From Mesorhizobium helmanticense (lineage in GTDB: Bacteria > Pseudomonadota > Alphaproteobacteria > Rhizobiales > Rhizobiaceae): a DNA stretch of 57,720 nt. Every line of letters starts with the position of its first letter. Position 1 is the first letter of the stretch. The notes below the pieces were generated by a model. It was not told the DNA's origin. It did not search any database and saw only the letters and a program-made list of their open reading frames with translations. The stretch spans positions 1 through 57,720 of the forward strand of contig NZ_PZJX01000064.1 of the NCBI RefSeq assembly GCF_003034915.1. Reading direction: 5' to 3'. Shown in pieces: positions 16,137 to 25,592 of this stretch. The position numbers and the translations under genes are program-made.

Positions 16137-16154
16137 CATCATCATCATCATCAT
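16137..16154 (+). repeat. (CAT)6 trinucleotide repeat before nifS
   Basis: Six perfect CAT units lie directly after the iscN-remnant stop and 54 bp before the nifS start. They are outside any clear reading frame. Such a tract can slip during replication. Confidence 0.85.
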
Positions 16155-16207
16155 GACAGACCGGGCGTGCGCTTTGCGTGATTGCGCTCAGGAGAAGGAT
16201 CACATCC

Positions 16208-17464
16208 ATGAGACCTGTTTATCTGGACAACAACGCAACGACACGGGTCGATCCTGAAGTCGTTCAAGCAATGCTGCCGTTTTTTACCGACCAATTCGGC
16301 AACCCTTCGTCGAGCCACGATTTTGGCGCTTCCGCCGGGGCGGCGGTGAGAAAGGCGCGCCTGCAGGTGCAAACGCTGATCGGCGCGGAGTTCGACGACG
16401 AGATCACCTTCACCTCGGGCGGGACGGAAAGCGACAACGCGGCGATCCTTTCGGCGCTCGAGGTGATGCCTGAGCGCACAGAGATCGTGACTTCCGCAGT
16501 CGAGCATTCGGCCGTGCTGACGCTTTGCGCCGACCTTGAGAAGACGCGCGGCATCAAGGTGCATAGGATCCCGGTGGATCACCACGGCCGGCTCGACTTC
16601 GACACCTATAAGGCCGCCCTCACCCCGCGCGTGGCGATCGTCTCGATCATGTCGGCGAACAACGAGACCGGAACCATCTTCCCGGTGGTGGAGTTTGCTG
16701 AGCTGGCCAAGGAAGTCGGCGCCCTTTTCCATACCGACGCGGTGCAAGCGGTCGGCAAGCTTGCAATCGACTTGAAATCGACGGCAATCGATATGCTGTC
16801 TCTGTCCGGTCACAAATTACACGGACCGAAAGGGGTCGGCGCACTTTATGTAAAGCGGGGCGTCCGCCTTTGTCCGCTGATCAAGGGGGGAGGCCAGGAG
16901 GGCAACCGCCGCGCCGGCACGGAGAATACGCCAGGCATCGTCGGTCTCGGCGTGGCCGCCGATCTTGCCTTGAAATTCATGGACGACGCGAACACACGGG
17001 TAAAGGCGTTGCGCGACCGCCTGGAGAAGGAACTTCTCCAGCGCATCCCACACGCCTTCGTCGCCGGCGATTTGCTAAAGCGGTTGCCGAACACCGCAAA
17101 CATCGCCTTTGGAGATATCGAAGGTGAGGGCATACTGCATTTCCTTAATCGCGAGGGCATCGCCTGCTCCTCCGGCTCTGCTTGCGCCTGCGGCTCGCTG
17201 GAGCCGAGCCACGTCTTGGTGGCGATGAATATCCCCAATAGCGCGGCACACGGGGCAATCCGTTTCTCCTTTTCGCGCAACAACGGCGAGGAGGACGTCG
17301 ACCGGGTGCTCGAGGTCATGCCCGGGATCGTTAAGAAGCTGCGTGAGCTTTCCCCATCTGCCAGCCAGGCGAGAGGACTTCAATCAGCTCCAGGCCTGGG
17401 CGACAACGCAAACCCGACCACCGTTTCCGGCCCAGGAGAATGCAATGCGCAGTTGTTTCGCTGA
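16208..17464 (+). CDS. nifS: Cysteine desulfurase NifS
   Basis: A 418-residue PLP enzyme that takes sulfur from cysteine for Fe-S clusters of nitrogenase. The PLP lysine is in SLSGHKLHGPKG and the catalytic cysteine loop is GIACSSGSACACGSLEPSH. The N-terminal MRPVYLDNNATTRVDPE is canonical. The ATG at 16208 follows AGGAGAAGG. The last 30 or so residues (from about SASQARGL) run past the usual NifS end and overlap nifW by 20 bases, so the original stop may have been lost. It would be transcribed from the NifA promoter at 15926. No nifU scaffold gene is next to it. Confidence 0.93.
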   Translation: MRPVYLDNNATTRVDPEVVQAMLPFFTDQFGNPSSSHDFGASAGAAVRKARLQVQTLIGAEFDDEITFTSGGTESDNAAILSALEVMPERTEIVTSAVEHSAVLTLCADLEKTRGIKVHRIPVDHHGRLDFDTYKAALTPRVAIVSIMSANNETGTIFPVVEFAELAKEVGALFHTDAVQAVGKLAIDLKSTAIDMLSLSGHKLHGPKGVGALYVKRGVRLCPLIKGGGQEGNRRAGTENTPGIVGLGVAADLALKFMDDANTRVKALRDRLEKELLQRIPHAFVAGDLLKRLPNTANIAFGDIEGEGILHFLNREGIACSSGSACACGSLEPSHVLVAMNIPNSAAHGAIRFSFSRNNGEEDVDRVLEVMPGIVKKLRELSPSASQARGLQSAPGLGDNANPTTVSGPGECNAQLFR

Positions 17465-17828
17465 AAGCCGTGCCATCGATGTCACCGACATCCTCGCCCG
17501 GCTGAAGAGCCTGTCGGCTGCGGAGGAGTTCTTCGCAGTCCTTGGCATCTCTTATGATCCGAAGGTGCTCAATGTCTCACGGCTGCATATCCTGAAGCGC
17601 ATGGGCCAATATCTCGCTGAAGAGGATTTTGCCGGTCTTCCCGACGGGGTGATCGCCGCGCGGGCGCGTGCGACGTTGGAACGCGCCTATGAGGATTTCG
17701 CGACATCCTCGCCACTCACCCACCGGGTCTTCAAGGTGCTCAAAGAGCACGATCCCGACAAACCGGCCACTCGGGACCACACCTTTGTCCCGTTCGAGTC
17801 GATCCTGAGGCGGTTCGGGACAGAATGA
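17445..17828 (+). CDS. nifW: Nitrogenase-stabilising protein NifW
   Basis: A 127-residue NifW, which helps protect or mature the MoFe protein. Typical segments are ILARLKSLSAAEEFFAVLGI, VSRLHILKRMGQYL and HRVFKVLKEHDPDKPA. The ATG at 17445 has an AGGAGA site and overlaps the 3' end of nifS by 20 bases, suggesting coupled translation. Confidence 0.92.
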   Translation: MRSCFAESRAIDVTDILARLKSLSAAEEFFAVLGISYDPKVLNVSRLHILKRMGQYLAEEDFAGLPDGVIAARARATLERAYEDFATSSPLTHRVFKVLKEHDPDKPATRDHTFVPFESILRRFGTE

Positions 17829-17853
17829 ACGCGACACTATTGCGACGCGACAA

Positions 17854-17869
17854 TGTCGAAAAGCCGACA
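17854..17869 (+). promoter_or_regulatory. NifA upstream activator site of fixABCX
   Basis: TGT (17854-17856), ten bases (cgaaaagccg), ACA (17867-17869), 75 bp upstream of the -24 element at 17944. Confidence 0.85.
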
Positions 17870-17943
17870 AACCCGGTCATCACGACGGCACCCTTCGGAA
17901 GAAAACAACCCTGTCAAAAGGAACAGAGCAACGCAAAGCGGTT

Positions 17944-17957
17944 GGCACGAATGATGC
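17944..17957 (+). promoter_or_regulatory. Sigma-54 promoter of fixABCX
   Basis: GTTGGCACGAATGATGCTG: GG at 17944-17945, ten bases, GC at 17956-17957. It lies 55 bp upstream of the fixA start. Confidence 0.88.
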
Positions 17958-18011
17958 TGCGAAGGAGATGAACGCCAGGGCCGCTTGCGGATTGGAGCCG
18001 AGAAAGACGCA

Positions 18012-18863
18012 ATGCACATTGTAATCTGTATCAAGCAGGTGCCGGACTCCGCGCAGATACGTGTCCACCCGGTGACGAACACGATCATGCGCCAGGGCGT
18101 GCCGACCATTATCAACCCTTACGACCTGTTCGCCCTCGAAGAGGCACTGAGATTGCGCGACGCCCATGGCGGCGAGGTCACCGTGCTTACGATGGGTCCG
18201 CCGATGGCAGAAGATGCGCTGCGCAAGGCGCTCACCTATGGCGCCGACCGCGCGGTACTCTTGACCGACCGCTGTTTTGCCGGCTCCGACACGCTGGCGA
18301 CCTCCTTCGCGCTTTCTCGGGCAATCGTGAGAATTGGCGAGACCTTCGGCGCGCCGGACATCGTCTTCGCCGGCAAGCAGACGATTGACGGCGATACCGC
18401 CCAGGTCGGGCCCGGCATCGCCAAGCGCCTCGGCCTCCTGCAGTTCACCTATGTGGCGAAGATCGACTCTATCGATGTCGATGCGCGCGAGATCACCGTC
18501 AAGCGCCGTTCGGAAGGCGGTACGCAGATGCTGAAAAGCAGACTGCCTTGCCTCGTCACAATGCTGGAAGGCACCAACGAAATCCGCAGGGGCTCGCTCG
18601 ACGACGCCATGCGCGCCGCGCGCAGCCAGATCGTGAAATGGAGCGCGGCCGAAGCTGGCATTGACGACCTCAACAAATGCGGCCTGCGCGGCTCGCCGAC
18701 GGTCGTCAAGCGCGTTTTCGCCCCAACCACGCGGGCGGAAAAGGCGACGCAGATCGACATGACCGACAAGACGCAGCACGACCTCGCTGACGAACTGATC
18801 GCCGCAATCTTTACCCGCCAGCCAGCGCTGGAACACGAACTCGCCTTCGACGGCGGCCAGTGA
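18012..18863 (+). CDS. fixA: FixA, electron-transfer flavoprotein beta-type subunit
   Basis: A 283-residue ETF-beta family protein; FixAB with FixCX passes electrons by bifurcation to the nitrogenase reductant. MHIVICIKQVPD at the N-terminus and FAGKQTIDGDTAQVGPGIA (AMP/FAD site) are family hallmarks. The start at 18012 fits the family better than the in-frame codon 27 bases upstream. It is the first gene of fixABCX behind a NifA promoter. Confidence 0.95.
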   Translation: MHIVICIKQVPDSAQIRVHPVTNTIMRQGVPTIINPYDLFALEEALRLRDAHGGEVTVLTMGPPMAEDALRKALTYGADRAVLLTDRCFAGSDTLATSFALSRAIVRIGETFGAPDIVFAGKQTIDGDTAQVGPGIAKRLGLLQFTYVAKIDSIDVDAREITVKRRSEGGTQMLKSRLPCLVTMLEGTNEIRRGSLDDAMRAARSQIVKWSAAEAGIDDLNKCGLRGSPTVVKRVFAPTTRAEKATQIDMTDKTQHDLADELIAAIFTRQPALEHELAFDGGQ

Positions 18864-18883
18864 CGGGACGGCAAGGAGAGATG

Positions 18884-19990
18884 ATGTCGAACGCGAACCG
18901 CGAAGCCCCTCCTTCCGCCGGCCGTGCCGGCATCAAGAGGGAATTGCCTGAGCACTTTAGGGACTATCGGCACGTCTGGGTTTTCATCGAACTGGAACGC
19001 GGCGAGGTCCATCCGGTGTCCTTCGAACTGCTTGGCGAAGGCCGCAAGCTCGCCGACAAGCTAGGCATCCAGCTTGCGGGGATCGTGCTCGGACCGCCGG
19101 GCGAGGCCACGCAGCATGCCGTTGCCGAGGCCTTTGCTTACGGCGCCGACCTTGTCTACCTCGTCGAGGCACCGCTGCTTGCCGACTATCGCAACGAGCC
19201 TTTCACCAAGGCGATGACGGATCTGGTCAATACCCACAAACCGGAGATCCTGCTTCTCGGTGCGACCACGCTCGGCAGGGATCTCGCTGGCTCAGTAGCG
19301 ACGACCTTGCTGACAGGGCTCACTGCCGACTGTACCGAACTCGATGTAGATGTCGACGGTTCGCTCGCCGCGACCCGTCCGACTTTCGGCGGTTCCTTGC
19401 TATGCACGATCTATACGCTCAACTACCGGCCGCAGATGGCCACGGTACGACCGAGGGTTATGGCCATGCCACCGCGGACGGACAAGCCGGTCGGGCGTGT
19501 CATCCGGCACAAGCTGTCAATGACCGAGGAAGAGATCATCACCAAAGTCCTTGGCTTCAACCTCGATCGCCAATCGGCAAAGGCAAATCTCGCCTACGCC
19601 GACATCGTGGTTGCCGGAGGCCTCGGTCTCGGCTCAGCGGAGAATTTGCAGCTTGTGAAGAATCTAGCGCGGGCAATCGGCGCCGAATATGGCTGTTCGC
19701 GCCCGTTGGTCCAGAAGGGCTGGATGCCTGCCGATCGGCAGGTTGGCCAAACTGGCAAGACCATCCGGCCAAAGCTTTACATAGCGGCCGGGATTTCCGG
19801 CGCCATTCAGCATCGGGTTGGCGTGGAGGGGGCTGATTTGATCGTGGCCATCAACACCGACCCGAACGCCCCGATCTTCGACTTTGCCCATCTCGGCATC
19901 GTCACCGATGCAATCCGTTTCCTGCCGGCATTGACGGAAGCTTTCACCCGGCGGCTGTCGCCGCACAGCCACGACAAGCTTGCGAGCTAA
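18884..19990 (+). CDS. fixB: FixB, electron-transfer flavoprotein alpha-type subunit
   Basis: A 368-residue ETF-alpha family protein, partner of FixA. The FAD-binding C-terminal part is visible as KLYIAAGISGAIQHRVG and the segment IVAINTDPNAPIFDFAH. Two adjacent ATGs (18881, 18884) follow an AAGGAGAG site; the second has the better spacing. It lies 20 bp after fixA. Confidence 0.95.
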   Translation: MSNANREAPPSAGRAGIKRELPEHFRDYRHVWVFIELERGEVHPVSFELLGEGRKLADKLGIQLAGIVLGPPGEATQHAVAEAFAYGADLVYLVEAPLLADYRNEPFTKAMTDLVNTHKPEILLLGATTLGRDLAGSVATTLLTGLTADCTELDVDVDGSLAATRPTFGGSLLCTIYTLNYRPQMATVRPRVMAMPPRTDKPVGRVIRHKLSMTEEEIITKVLGFNLDRQSAKANLAYADIVVAGGLGLGSAENLQLVKNLARAIGAEYGCSRPLVQKGWMPADRQVGQTGKTIRPKLYIAAGISGAIQHRVGVEGADLIVAINTDPNAPIFDFAHLGIVTDAIRFLPALTEAFTRRLSPHSHDKLAS

Positions 19991-20001
19991 GGGAGAGGGC
20001 C

Positions 20002-21309
20002 ATGATCGAGCAAGAATTCGACGCCATCGTCGTCGGGGCCGGTATGTCCGGAAACGCGGCCGCCTACACCATGGCAAGCCAGGGCCTGACGGTGCTGCAG
20101 TTGGAGCGCGGCGAGTATCCGGGCTCCAAGAATGTCCAAGGCGCCATCATGTACGCCGACATGTTGGAGCAGATCATTCCGGATTTCCGGGATGATGCGC
20201 CTCTCGAGCGGCATCTGGTCGAGCAGCGATTCTGGGTGATGGACGACACCTCCCACACCGGGATGCAGTATCGATCGGACGATTTCAACGAGGCGAAGCC
20301 CAATCGCTACACGATCATCCGCGCCCAATTCGACAAGTGGTTTTCGCGCAAGGTGCGCCAAGCCGGCGCGACGGTGCTGTGCGAGACGACGGTGACCGAA
20401 CTTGTCCGCAGTGCCAGCGGCAAGGTGATCGGCGTGCGCACCGACCGGGCTGGCGGGCCGATCTACGCGGACGTCGTCGTGCTCGCAGAAGGTGTCAACG
20501 GGCTGCTCGGTACACGGGCCGGCCTGCGCAAGATGCCGAAGCCAGAAAGCGTGGCGCTCGCTGTCAAGGAAATGCATTTTCTACCCGATGAGGTCATTGA
20601 GCAGCGGTTCGGCCTCCAGGGCGACGAAGGCTGCGTGATCGAAGCGGCGGGCACGATTTCCCGCAGCATGGCCGGACTGGCCTTCCTCTACACCAACAAG
20701 GAGTCGATCTCTCTCGGCATCGGCTGCCTCGTCTCCGATTTCGCCCAGACAATGGAGAGCCCTTACGTCCTCCTCGACAACTTCAAAAACCATCCTTCGA
20801 TCCGGCCGCTGATCGCGGGCTCGGAAGTCAAGGAGTATTCCGCGCATCTCATTCCCGAAGGTGGCTACAAGGCAATTCCGCAGCTCTTCGGCGACGGCTG
20901 GGTGGCGGTCGGTGATGCCGCCCAACTGAACAATGCTATCCACCGCGAGGGTTCGAACCTCGCCATGACTTCCGGCCGCATCGCGGGCGAGGCAATTATT
21001 GAGATCAAGGGCCGCAACCAGCCGATGATCAGGAGGAACCTCGCCCTCTACAAGACCATGCTGGACAAGTCCTTCGTAGTCAAAGACCTGATGAAATATA
21101 AGGACATGCCGGCCCTGATACACACCAATTCCCGCAATTTCTTCATGACTTACCCGCAGTTGATGTCGCAGGCCGCGCAGAACTTCATGCGGGTCGACGG
21201 CACCCCAAAAATCGAGAAGGAAAAGGCGACCACTGCTGCCTTCATCAGGGCGCGTTCGCGCTGGGGGCTGATCAGCGATGTGATCCGCCTGGCACTCGCG
21301 TGGCGCTGA
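20002..21309 (+). CDS. fixC: FixC, FAD-containing ETF:quinone oxidoreductase-like protein
   Basis: A 435-residue flavoprotein. The dinucleotide loop is DAIVVGAGMSGNAAAYTMA near the N-terminus, and GDGWVAVGDAAQLNN is the second FAD motif. It takes electrons from FixAB and works with FixX at the membrane quinone branch. It starts 11 bp after fixB. Confidence 0.95.
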   Translation: MIEQEFDAIVVGAGMSGNAAAYTMASQGLTVLQLERGEYPGSKNVQGAIMYADMLEQIIPDFRDDAPLERHLVEQRFWVMDDTSHTGMQYRSDDFNEAKPNRYTIIRAQFDKWFSRKVRQAGATVLCETTVTELVRSASGKVIGVRTDRAGGPIYADVVVLAEGVNGLLGTRAGLRKMPKPESVALAVKEMHFLPDEVIEQRFGLQGDEGCVIEAAGTISRSMAGLAFLYTNKESISLGIGCLVSDFAQTMESPYVLLDNFKNHPSIRPLIAGSEVKEYSAHLIPEGGYKAIPQLFGDGWVAVGDAAQLNNAIHREGSNLAMTSGRIAGEAIIEIKGRNQPMIRRNLALYKTMLDKSFVVKDLMKYKDMPALIHTNSRNFFMTYPQLMSQAAQNFMRVDGTPKIEKEKATTAAFIRARSRWGLISDVIRLALAWR

Positions 21310-21321
21310 AGGAGAAACAGG

Positions 21322-21621
21322 ATGACGATGGCCGTGACGAAGTTACGTGTCGAGGAGAAGCTTTATCAGAACCGCTATCTGGTCGATCCGGGCCGCCCGC
21401 ATATCAAAGTGCGACCGCACGAGAGGCCGAGCGCGAACCTGCTCGCGCTGACACACATCTGCCCGGCCAAGTGCTATGAGTTGAACGACAAGGGACAGGT
21501 GGAGACGACTTCCGACGGCTGCATGGAATGCGGCACCTGTCGCGTGCTGTGCGAGGCCAGCGGTGAGATCGTATGGAATTACCCGCGCGGCGGCTTTGGC
21601 GTTCTCTTCAAGTTTGGATAA
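21322..21621 (+). CDS. fixX: FixX, ferredoxin-like protein
   Basis: A 99-residue ferredoxin-like protein with CPAKCYEL and CMECGTCRVLCEAS cysteine motifs for one [4Fe-4S] cluster, as in all FixX. It begins 12 bp after fixC and ends the fixABCX unit. Confidence 0.95.
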   Translation: MTMAVTKLRVEEKLYQNRYLVDPGRPHIKVRPHERPSANLLALTHICPAKCYELNDKGQVETTSDGCMECGTCRVLCEASGEIVWNYPRGGFGVLFKFG

Positions 21622-21779
21622 CTGCCGCAAAGAGCGAGAAACGAGAGGCTCGCAATTGCGGTCAAGACCGCCAATATTGCTCACAAACGCCCGAAAAGCT
21701 GAAAATACCATGTTTCTGGAACTCGAAATACAAAAAAGGGCTTGGGAGGAGCACCTTGGACAACCCTTGAGGTGTTTGC

Positions 21780-23543
21780 ATGGCTCACATGCTTCCAGAT
21801 CAGGTCGGTGAAATTGTATCTCGGAACACCCCGCCTGAACCTGCGGTCGAAGCGGCGCGCAATGCGGACAGCTTGTTCAGGGGAATCTACGAGATATCGA
21901 AGATTCTGACTGCCCCGACCCGGCTGGAGATTACGCTTGCCAATGTCGCGAATATCCTCTCCTCGTTTGTGCAAATGCGTGACGGCGCAATCGTCGTCCT
22001 GGACGCTGAAGGAAAGCCGCAGATTAGCGCAACTACCGGCGGCACTGTGCCTAAGTCAGCCGCCGGCAGCGTCATACCCCAGGCTGTAATAGACAAAATC
22101 GTCGCTACTGGAGTGCCGATCGTCATACAAGACACAAGCACGTCCGAGCTATTTCAGGCTGATCCTCAATTAAGCAGCGGCACGGTCGCAACTGCGTTTA
22201 TCGGTGTCCCGCTAAAGGCTGAGGAAAAGATCTTCGGGACCCTGTCGATCGACCGCGTCAGGAACGGTACCACCTGCTTCCGCTACGAGGAGGACTTACG
22301 TTTCCTGGCCATGGTCGCCAATCTGGTCGGCCGGACCATCCGCCTGCATCGCACTTTGAGCACGGCTGGTGGTCGGCGACTTATCGAGAAGCGACCGAGA
22401 CCAGAGCAGTCGCTCGACGAGGACAGGACCCATTCGGCCCGACATCCGCATGTCAAGATCGACGGAATCATCGGAGAAAGTCCCGCGCTCAAGCAAGTGC
22501 TCGAGATCGTCTCGGTCGTGGCCAGGACCAATTCCACCGTGCTTCTTCGAGGCGAAAGCGGTACCGGCAAGGAGTTCTTTGCACAGGCCATCCATAAGCT
22601 TTCACATCGGAGGGAGAAATCCTTCGTCAAATTGAACTGCGCCGCACTGCCCGAAAGCGTTTTGGAATCGGAGCTCTTTGGCCACGAGAAGGGCGCCTTC
22701 ACCGGCGCTATCCTGCAGCGCGCTGGCCGGTTCGAATTGGCAAATGGCGGAACCCTGCTGCTCGATGAAATCGGCGAGATTTCGCCTGCCTTTCAAGCCA
22801 AGCTGTTGCGCGTCTTGCAGGAAGGAGAACTGGAGCGAGTGGGCGGCACCAGGACCCTAAAAGTTGACGTGCGGCTCATATGCGCCACCAACAAGGACCT
22901 CGAGACGGCTGTCCGGAATGGAGAGTTCAGGGCCGACCTTTATTACCGCATCAATGTGGTGCCAATAGTCCTGCCTCCCCTCAGAGAACGACCGGGCGAT
23001 ATTCCACGCCTTGCGAACGCTCTCCTCGACCGATTCAACAAGGAGAACCATCGCGATCTTGGCTTCACGCCGTCGGCGCTTGACCTGATGTCGCAATGCT
23101 ATTTCCCTGGCAACGTGCGTGAGTTGGAGAATTGTGTGAGACGGACGGCCACACTTGCGCGTTCAACGACAATAACTGCGTCGGATTTCGCCTGCAAGAA
23201 CAGCCAGTGCCTGTCTTCGCTTCTGTGGAAAGGAGTCGGCCGTTCGCACGGCGCCTATGCCGTCGACGAGTTCGCACGTGGCAATATGATGCCGGTTGGA
23301 TCGCCGCTGCCTGCCATGCGAGTCGGCCCCTCACAGAATGAGGCATCGCCCGGCGAGACCTGCGACCCCCACCATCCCGTTTGCCCTGCAATGAACCCGC
23401 GTCTGACGGAACGCGACCGGCTGATTGATGCGATGGAGAAAGCCGGCTGGGTTCAGGCCAAGGCGGCTCGTGTTCTTGGTCTCACGCCGCGGCAGGTCGG
23501 CTATGCTTTGCGCCGGCATCGTATCGGAGTGAAGAAGTTCTAA
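21780..23543 (+). CDS. nifA: NifA1, sigma-54-dependent activator of nif genes
   Basis: A 587-residue NifA. The N-terminal GAF domain (about 30-190) is followed by the AAA+ domain with Walker A GESGTGKE and the sigma-54 contact GAFTGA. The oxygen-sensing cysteine set of rhizobial NifA is intact: CYFPGNVRELENC (C-x11-C), then C-x19-C and CKNSQC (C-x4-C). The C-terminal helix-turn-helix is in AKAARVLGLTPRQVGYAL. It lies 158 bp after fixX and is probably cotranscribed with fixABCX; I see no strong promoter of its own. In R7A nifA1 is reported as dispensable for fixation, while nifA2 is essential. Confidence 0.93.
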   Translation: MAHMLPDQVGEIVSRNTPPEPAVEAARNADSLFRGIYEISKILTAPTRLEITLANVANILSSFVQMRDGAIVVLDAEGKPQISATTGGTVPKSAAGSVIPQAVIDKIVATGVPIVIQDTSTSELFQADPQLSSGTVATAFIGVPLKAEEKIFGTLSIDRVRNGTTCFRYEEDLRFLAMVANLVGRTIRLHRTLSTAGGRRLIEKRPRPEQSLDEDRTHSARHPHVKIDGIIGESPALKQVLEIVSVVARTNSTVLLRGESGTGKEFFAQAIHKLSHRREKSFVKLNCAALPESVLESELFGHEKGAFTGAILQRAGRFELANGGTLLLDEIGEISPAFQAKLLRVLQEGELERVGGTRTLKVDVRLICATNKDLETAVRNGEFRADLYYRINVVPIVLPPLRERPGDIPRLANALLDRFNKENHRDLGFTPSALDLMSQCYFPGNVRELENCVRRTATLARSTTITASDFACKNSQCLSSLLWKGVGRSHGAYAVDEFARGNMMPVGSPLPAMRVGPSQNEASPGETCDPHHPVCPAMNPRLTERDRLIDAMEKAGWVQAKAARVLGLTPRQVGYALRRHRIGVKKF

Positions 23544-23637
23544 ACGTCCCTGATGACATCAAACGTGGGGGCGCGGTTGCTGCCCGCACCGGGCGTAACT
23601 GAGACAAGACGTCACTTTTCGCGTTGCTTTTGACCGT

Positions 23638-23653
23638 TGTCGGCGACCTGACA
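23638..23653 (+). promoter_or_regulatory. NifA upstream activator site of nifB
   Basis: TGT (23638-23640), ten bases (cggcgacctg), ACA (23651-23653), 86 bp upstream of the -24 element at 23739. Confidence 0.85.
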
Positions 23654-23738
23654 AAACCGTGTCGCAGGAAACGGACACAATTGGACACAAAAGGCCGACG
23701 TAAAAGCCAACATGACGGATAAGACCGCTTTTGGAGTT

Positions 23739-23752
23739 GGCATATCTCTTGC
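23739..23752 (+). promoter_or_regulatory. Sigma-54 promoter of nifB
   Basis: GTTGGCATATCTCTTGCGC: GG at 23739-23740, ten bases, GC at 23751-23752. It lies 42 bp upstream of the nifB start and would drive nifB-fdxN-nifZ-fixU and probably the SIR2-like gene. Confidence 0.88.
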
Positions 23753-23793
23753 GCTCTGAAGTGCGATGTTCACACCACGCACGGAGCCGCTCC

Positions 23794-25275
23794 ATGTCCG
23801 CACCGATGATTTCGCTACAGGGCCTTTCCGGCACGACAGTCTTCGATCAGTCGCCGGCGAGAGCGAAATCCGGTGGCTGCGCATCTTCATCCTGCGGCTC
23901 CTCCGCGAAGCCGCACGAGATGGACTCGGCCGTCTGGGAGAAGATCAAGGATCATCCCTGCTTTTCAGAGGAAGCGCACCACTATTTCGCGCGCATGCAT
24001 GTAGCGGTCGCCCCAGCCTGCAATATTCAATGCAACTACTGCAATCGCAAATATGACTGCGCCAACGAAAGCCGGCCTGGGGTCGTTTCGGAAAGGCTGA
24101 CGCCCGACCAGGCGCTGCGCAAGGTGATCGGGGTTGCCAACGAAGTGCCGCAGCTTTCCGTGCTTGGCATCGCCGGACCGGGCGATGCCTGTTACGACTG
24201 GAAGAACACAAAGGCGACATTCCAACGGGTCGCCAAGGAAATCGCCGACATCAAGCTGTGCATCTCAACCAACGGGCTCGCGCTGCCAGACCGCGTCGCC
24301 GAGCTTGCCGAAATGAATGTCGATCACGTGACGATCACCATCAACATGGTCGACCCGCGGATCGGTGCCAAGATCTATCCGTGGATATTCTATGACAACC
24401 GCCGTTATACCGGCGTTGAGGCAGCCACGATCCTGCACGAACGACAGATGTCGGGGCTGGAGATGCTGACGGCGCGCGGCATCCTCACCAAGATCAATTC
24501 GGTAATGATCCCCGGCGTAAACGATGAGCACCTGATCGAGGTGAATAAATGGGTCAAGGAGCGCGGCGCGTTCCTGCACAATGTCATGCCGCTGATTTCC
24601 GACCCGGCGCACGGTACGCATTACGGCCTGAGTGGGCAGCGCGGCCCCAAGGCAATGGAGCTGAAGGCCCTTCAGGATCGTCTCGAAGGCGGCGCCAAGT
24701 TGATGCGCCACTGCCGGCAGTGCCGGGCCGATGCTGTCGGCCTGCTCGGCGAGGATCGTGGCCAGGAATTCACGCTCGACCGGCTTCCCGACAAGGTCAC
24801 GTACGACGCCAGCAAGCGCGAGACATATCGGGCAGTGGTCGCGCGCGAGCGGGGCGATCGCCTCGCGGCCAAGAGCGAGGCGCTCGGAATGGTCAAGACC
24901 GCAGGCTCCGGCAAATCGCTTCTGGTAGCGGTGGCGACCAAGGGTGGCGGCCGCATCAACGAGCATTTCGGCCATGCGAAGGAATTCCAGGTTTATGAGG
25001 CCTCTCCGAAAGGGATCAGTTTCGTCGGTCATCGCAAGGTCGAACAGTATTGCCTCGGCGGCCGGGCCGAGGACAAGAGCCTCGACGGCGTCATCTCTAC
25101 GCTCGAAGGCGTAGACATCGTGCTGTGCGCGAGAATTGGAAATTGCCCCGAGGATCGTCTCAAGGAAGGTGGGATCCGAGCAACGGAGGCTTACGGGTAT
25201 GACTACATCGAGACCGCGATCGGCGCGCTTTACGCCGCCGAGTTTGGGAGTGAGCCACTGGCTGCGACGGCCTGA
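23794..25275 (+). CDS. nifB: NifB, radical SAM FeMo-cofactor core synthase
   Basis: A 493-residue NifB that builds the NifB-co core. The radical SAM cluster is C76-x3-C80-x2-C83 (CNIQCNYC), preceded by the conserved HVAVAPA. The C-terminal 110 residues form a NifX/NafY-like cofactor-binding domain (VATKGGGRINEHFGHAKEF). The start MSAPMISLQ at 23794 follows a GGAG site; the open frame extends upstream through promoter DNA. It heads the operon nifB-fdxN-nifZ-fixU. Confidence 0.95.
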   Translation: MSAPMISLQGLSGTTVFDQSPARAKSGGCASSSCGSSAKPHEMDSAVWEKIKDHPCFSEEAHHYFARMHVAVAPACNIQCNYCNRKYDCANESRPGVVSERLTPDQALRKVIGVANEVPQLSVLGIAGPGDACYDWKNTKATFQRVAKEIADIKLCISTNGLALPDRVAELAEMNVDHVTITINMVDPRIGAKIYPWIFYDNRRYTGVEAATILHERQMSGLEMLTARGILTKINSVMIPGVNDEHLIEVNKWVKERGAFLHNVMPLISDPAHGTHYGLSGQRGPKAMELKALQDRLEGGAKLMRHCRQCRADAVGLLGEDRGQEFTLDRLPDKVTYDASKRETYRAVVARERGDRLAAKSEALGMVKTAGSGKSLLVAVATKGGGRINEHFGHAKEFQVYEASPKGISFVGHRKVEQYCLGGRAEDKSLDGVISTLEGVDIVLCARIGNCPEDRLKEGGIRATEAYGYDYIETAIGALYAAEFGSEPLAATA

Positions 25276-25307
25276 GCCGCCTCATTCTAACCGAACCGGA
25301 GTTGAAA

Positions 25308-25502
25308 ATGGCCTTTAAGATCATCGCTTCCCAATGCACCCAGTGCGGTGCCTGTGAGTTTGAATGCCCTTCGGGCGCGATTAAGTTCAAGGGCGAGACC
25401 TACGTGATCGATCCGAAAAAGTGCACCGAATGCGAGGGGACCTTCGAAACGCAGCAATGCGCCTCGGTATGTCCGGTGTCGAAGACTTGCGTCCCCGCCT
25501 GA
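25308..25502 (+). CDS. fdxN: Bacterial-type ferredoxin FdxN
   Basis: A 64-residue 2[4Fe-4S] ferredoxin with CTQCGACEFECP and CTECEGTFETQQCASVCPVS; the second motif has the insertion typical of FdxN. It lies 32 bp after nifB, the usual position in rhizobia, and is a likely electron donor to nitrogenase or NifB. Confidence 0.94.
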   Translation: MAFKIIASQCTQCGACEFECPSGAIKFKGETYVIDPKKCTECEGTFETQQCASVCPVSKTCVPA

Positions 25503-25592
25503 CCTCCATTTCGGCTACCGACACGGTCGAGGCGCCTCCGCAGGACCATTGACCTCCTGTTGGAAAGCTGCAGCCGAGAGAAAGGAACGGCC

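Noticed and set aside
21753..21776. GG-N10-GC pattern just before nifA1
   Set aside because: Flanking bases do not match TGGCAC or TTGC; nifA1 is more simply explained as part of the fixABCX transcript.
21710..21776. Short frame MFLELEIQKRAWEEHLG before nifA1 as an extra gene or a longer NifA1
   Set aside because: It is out of frame with nifA1, very short, and has no family likeness.
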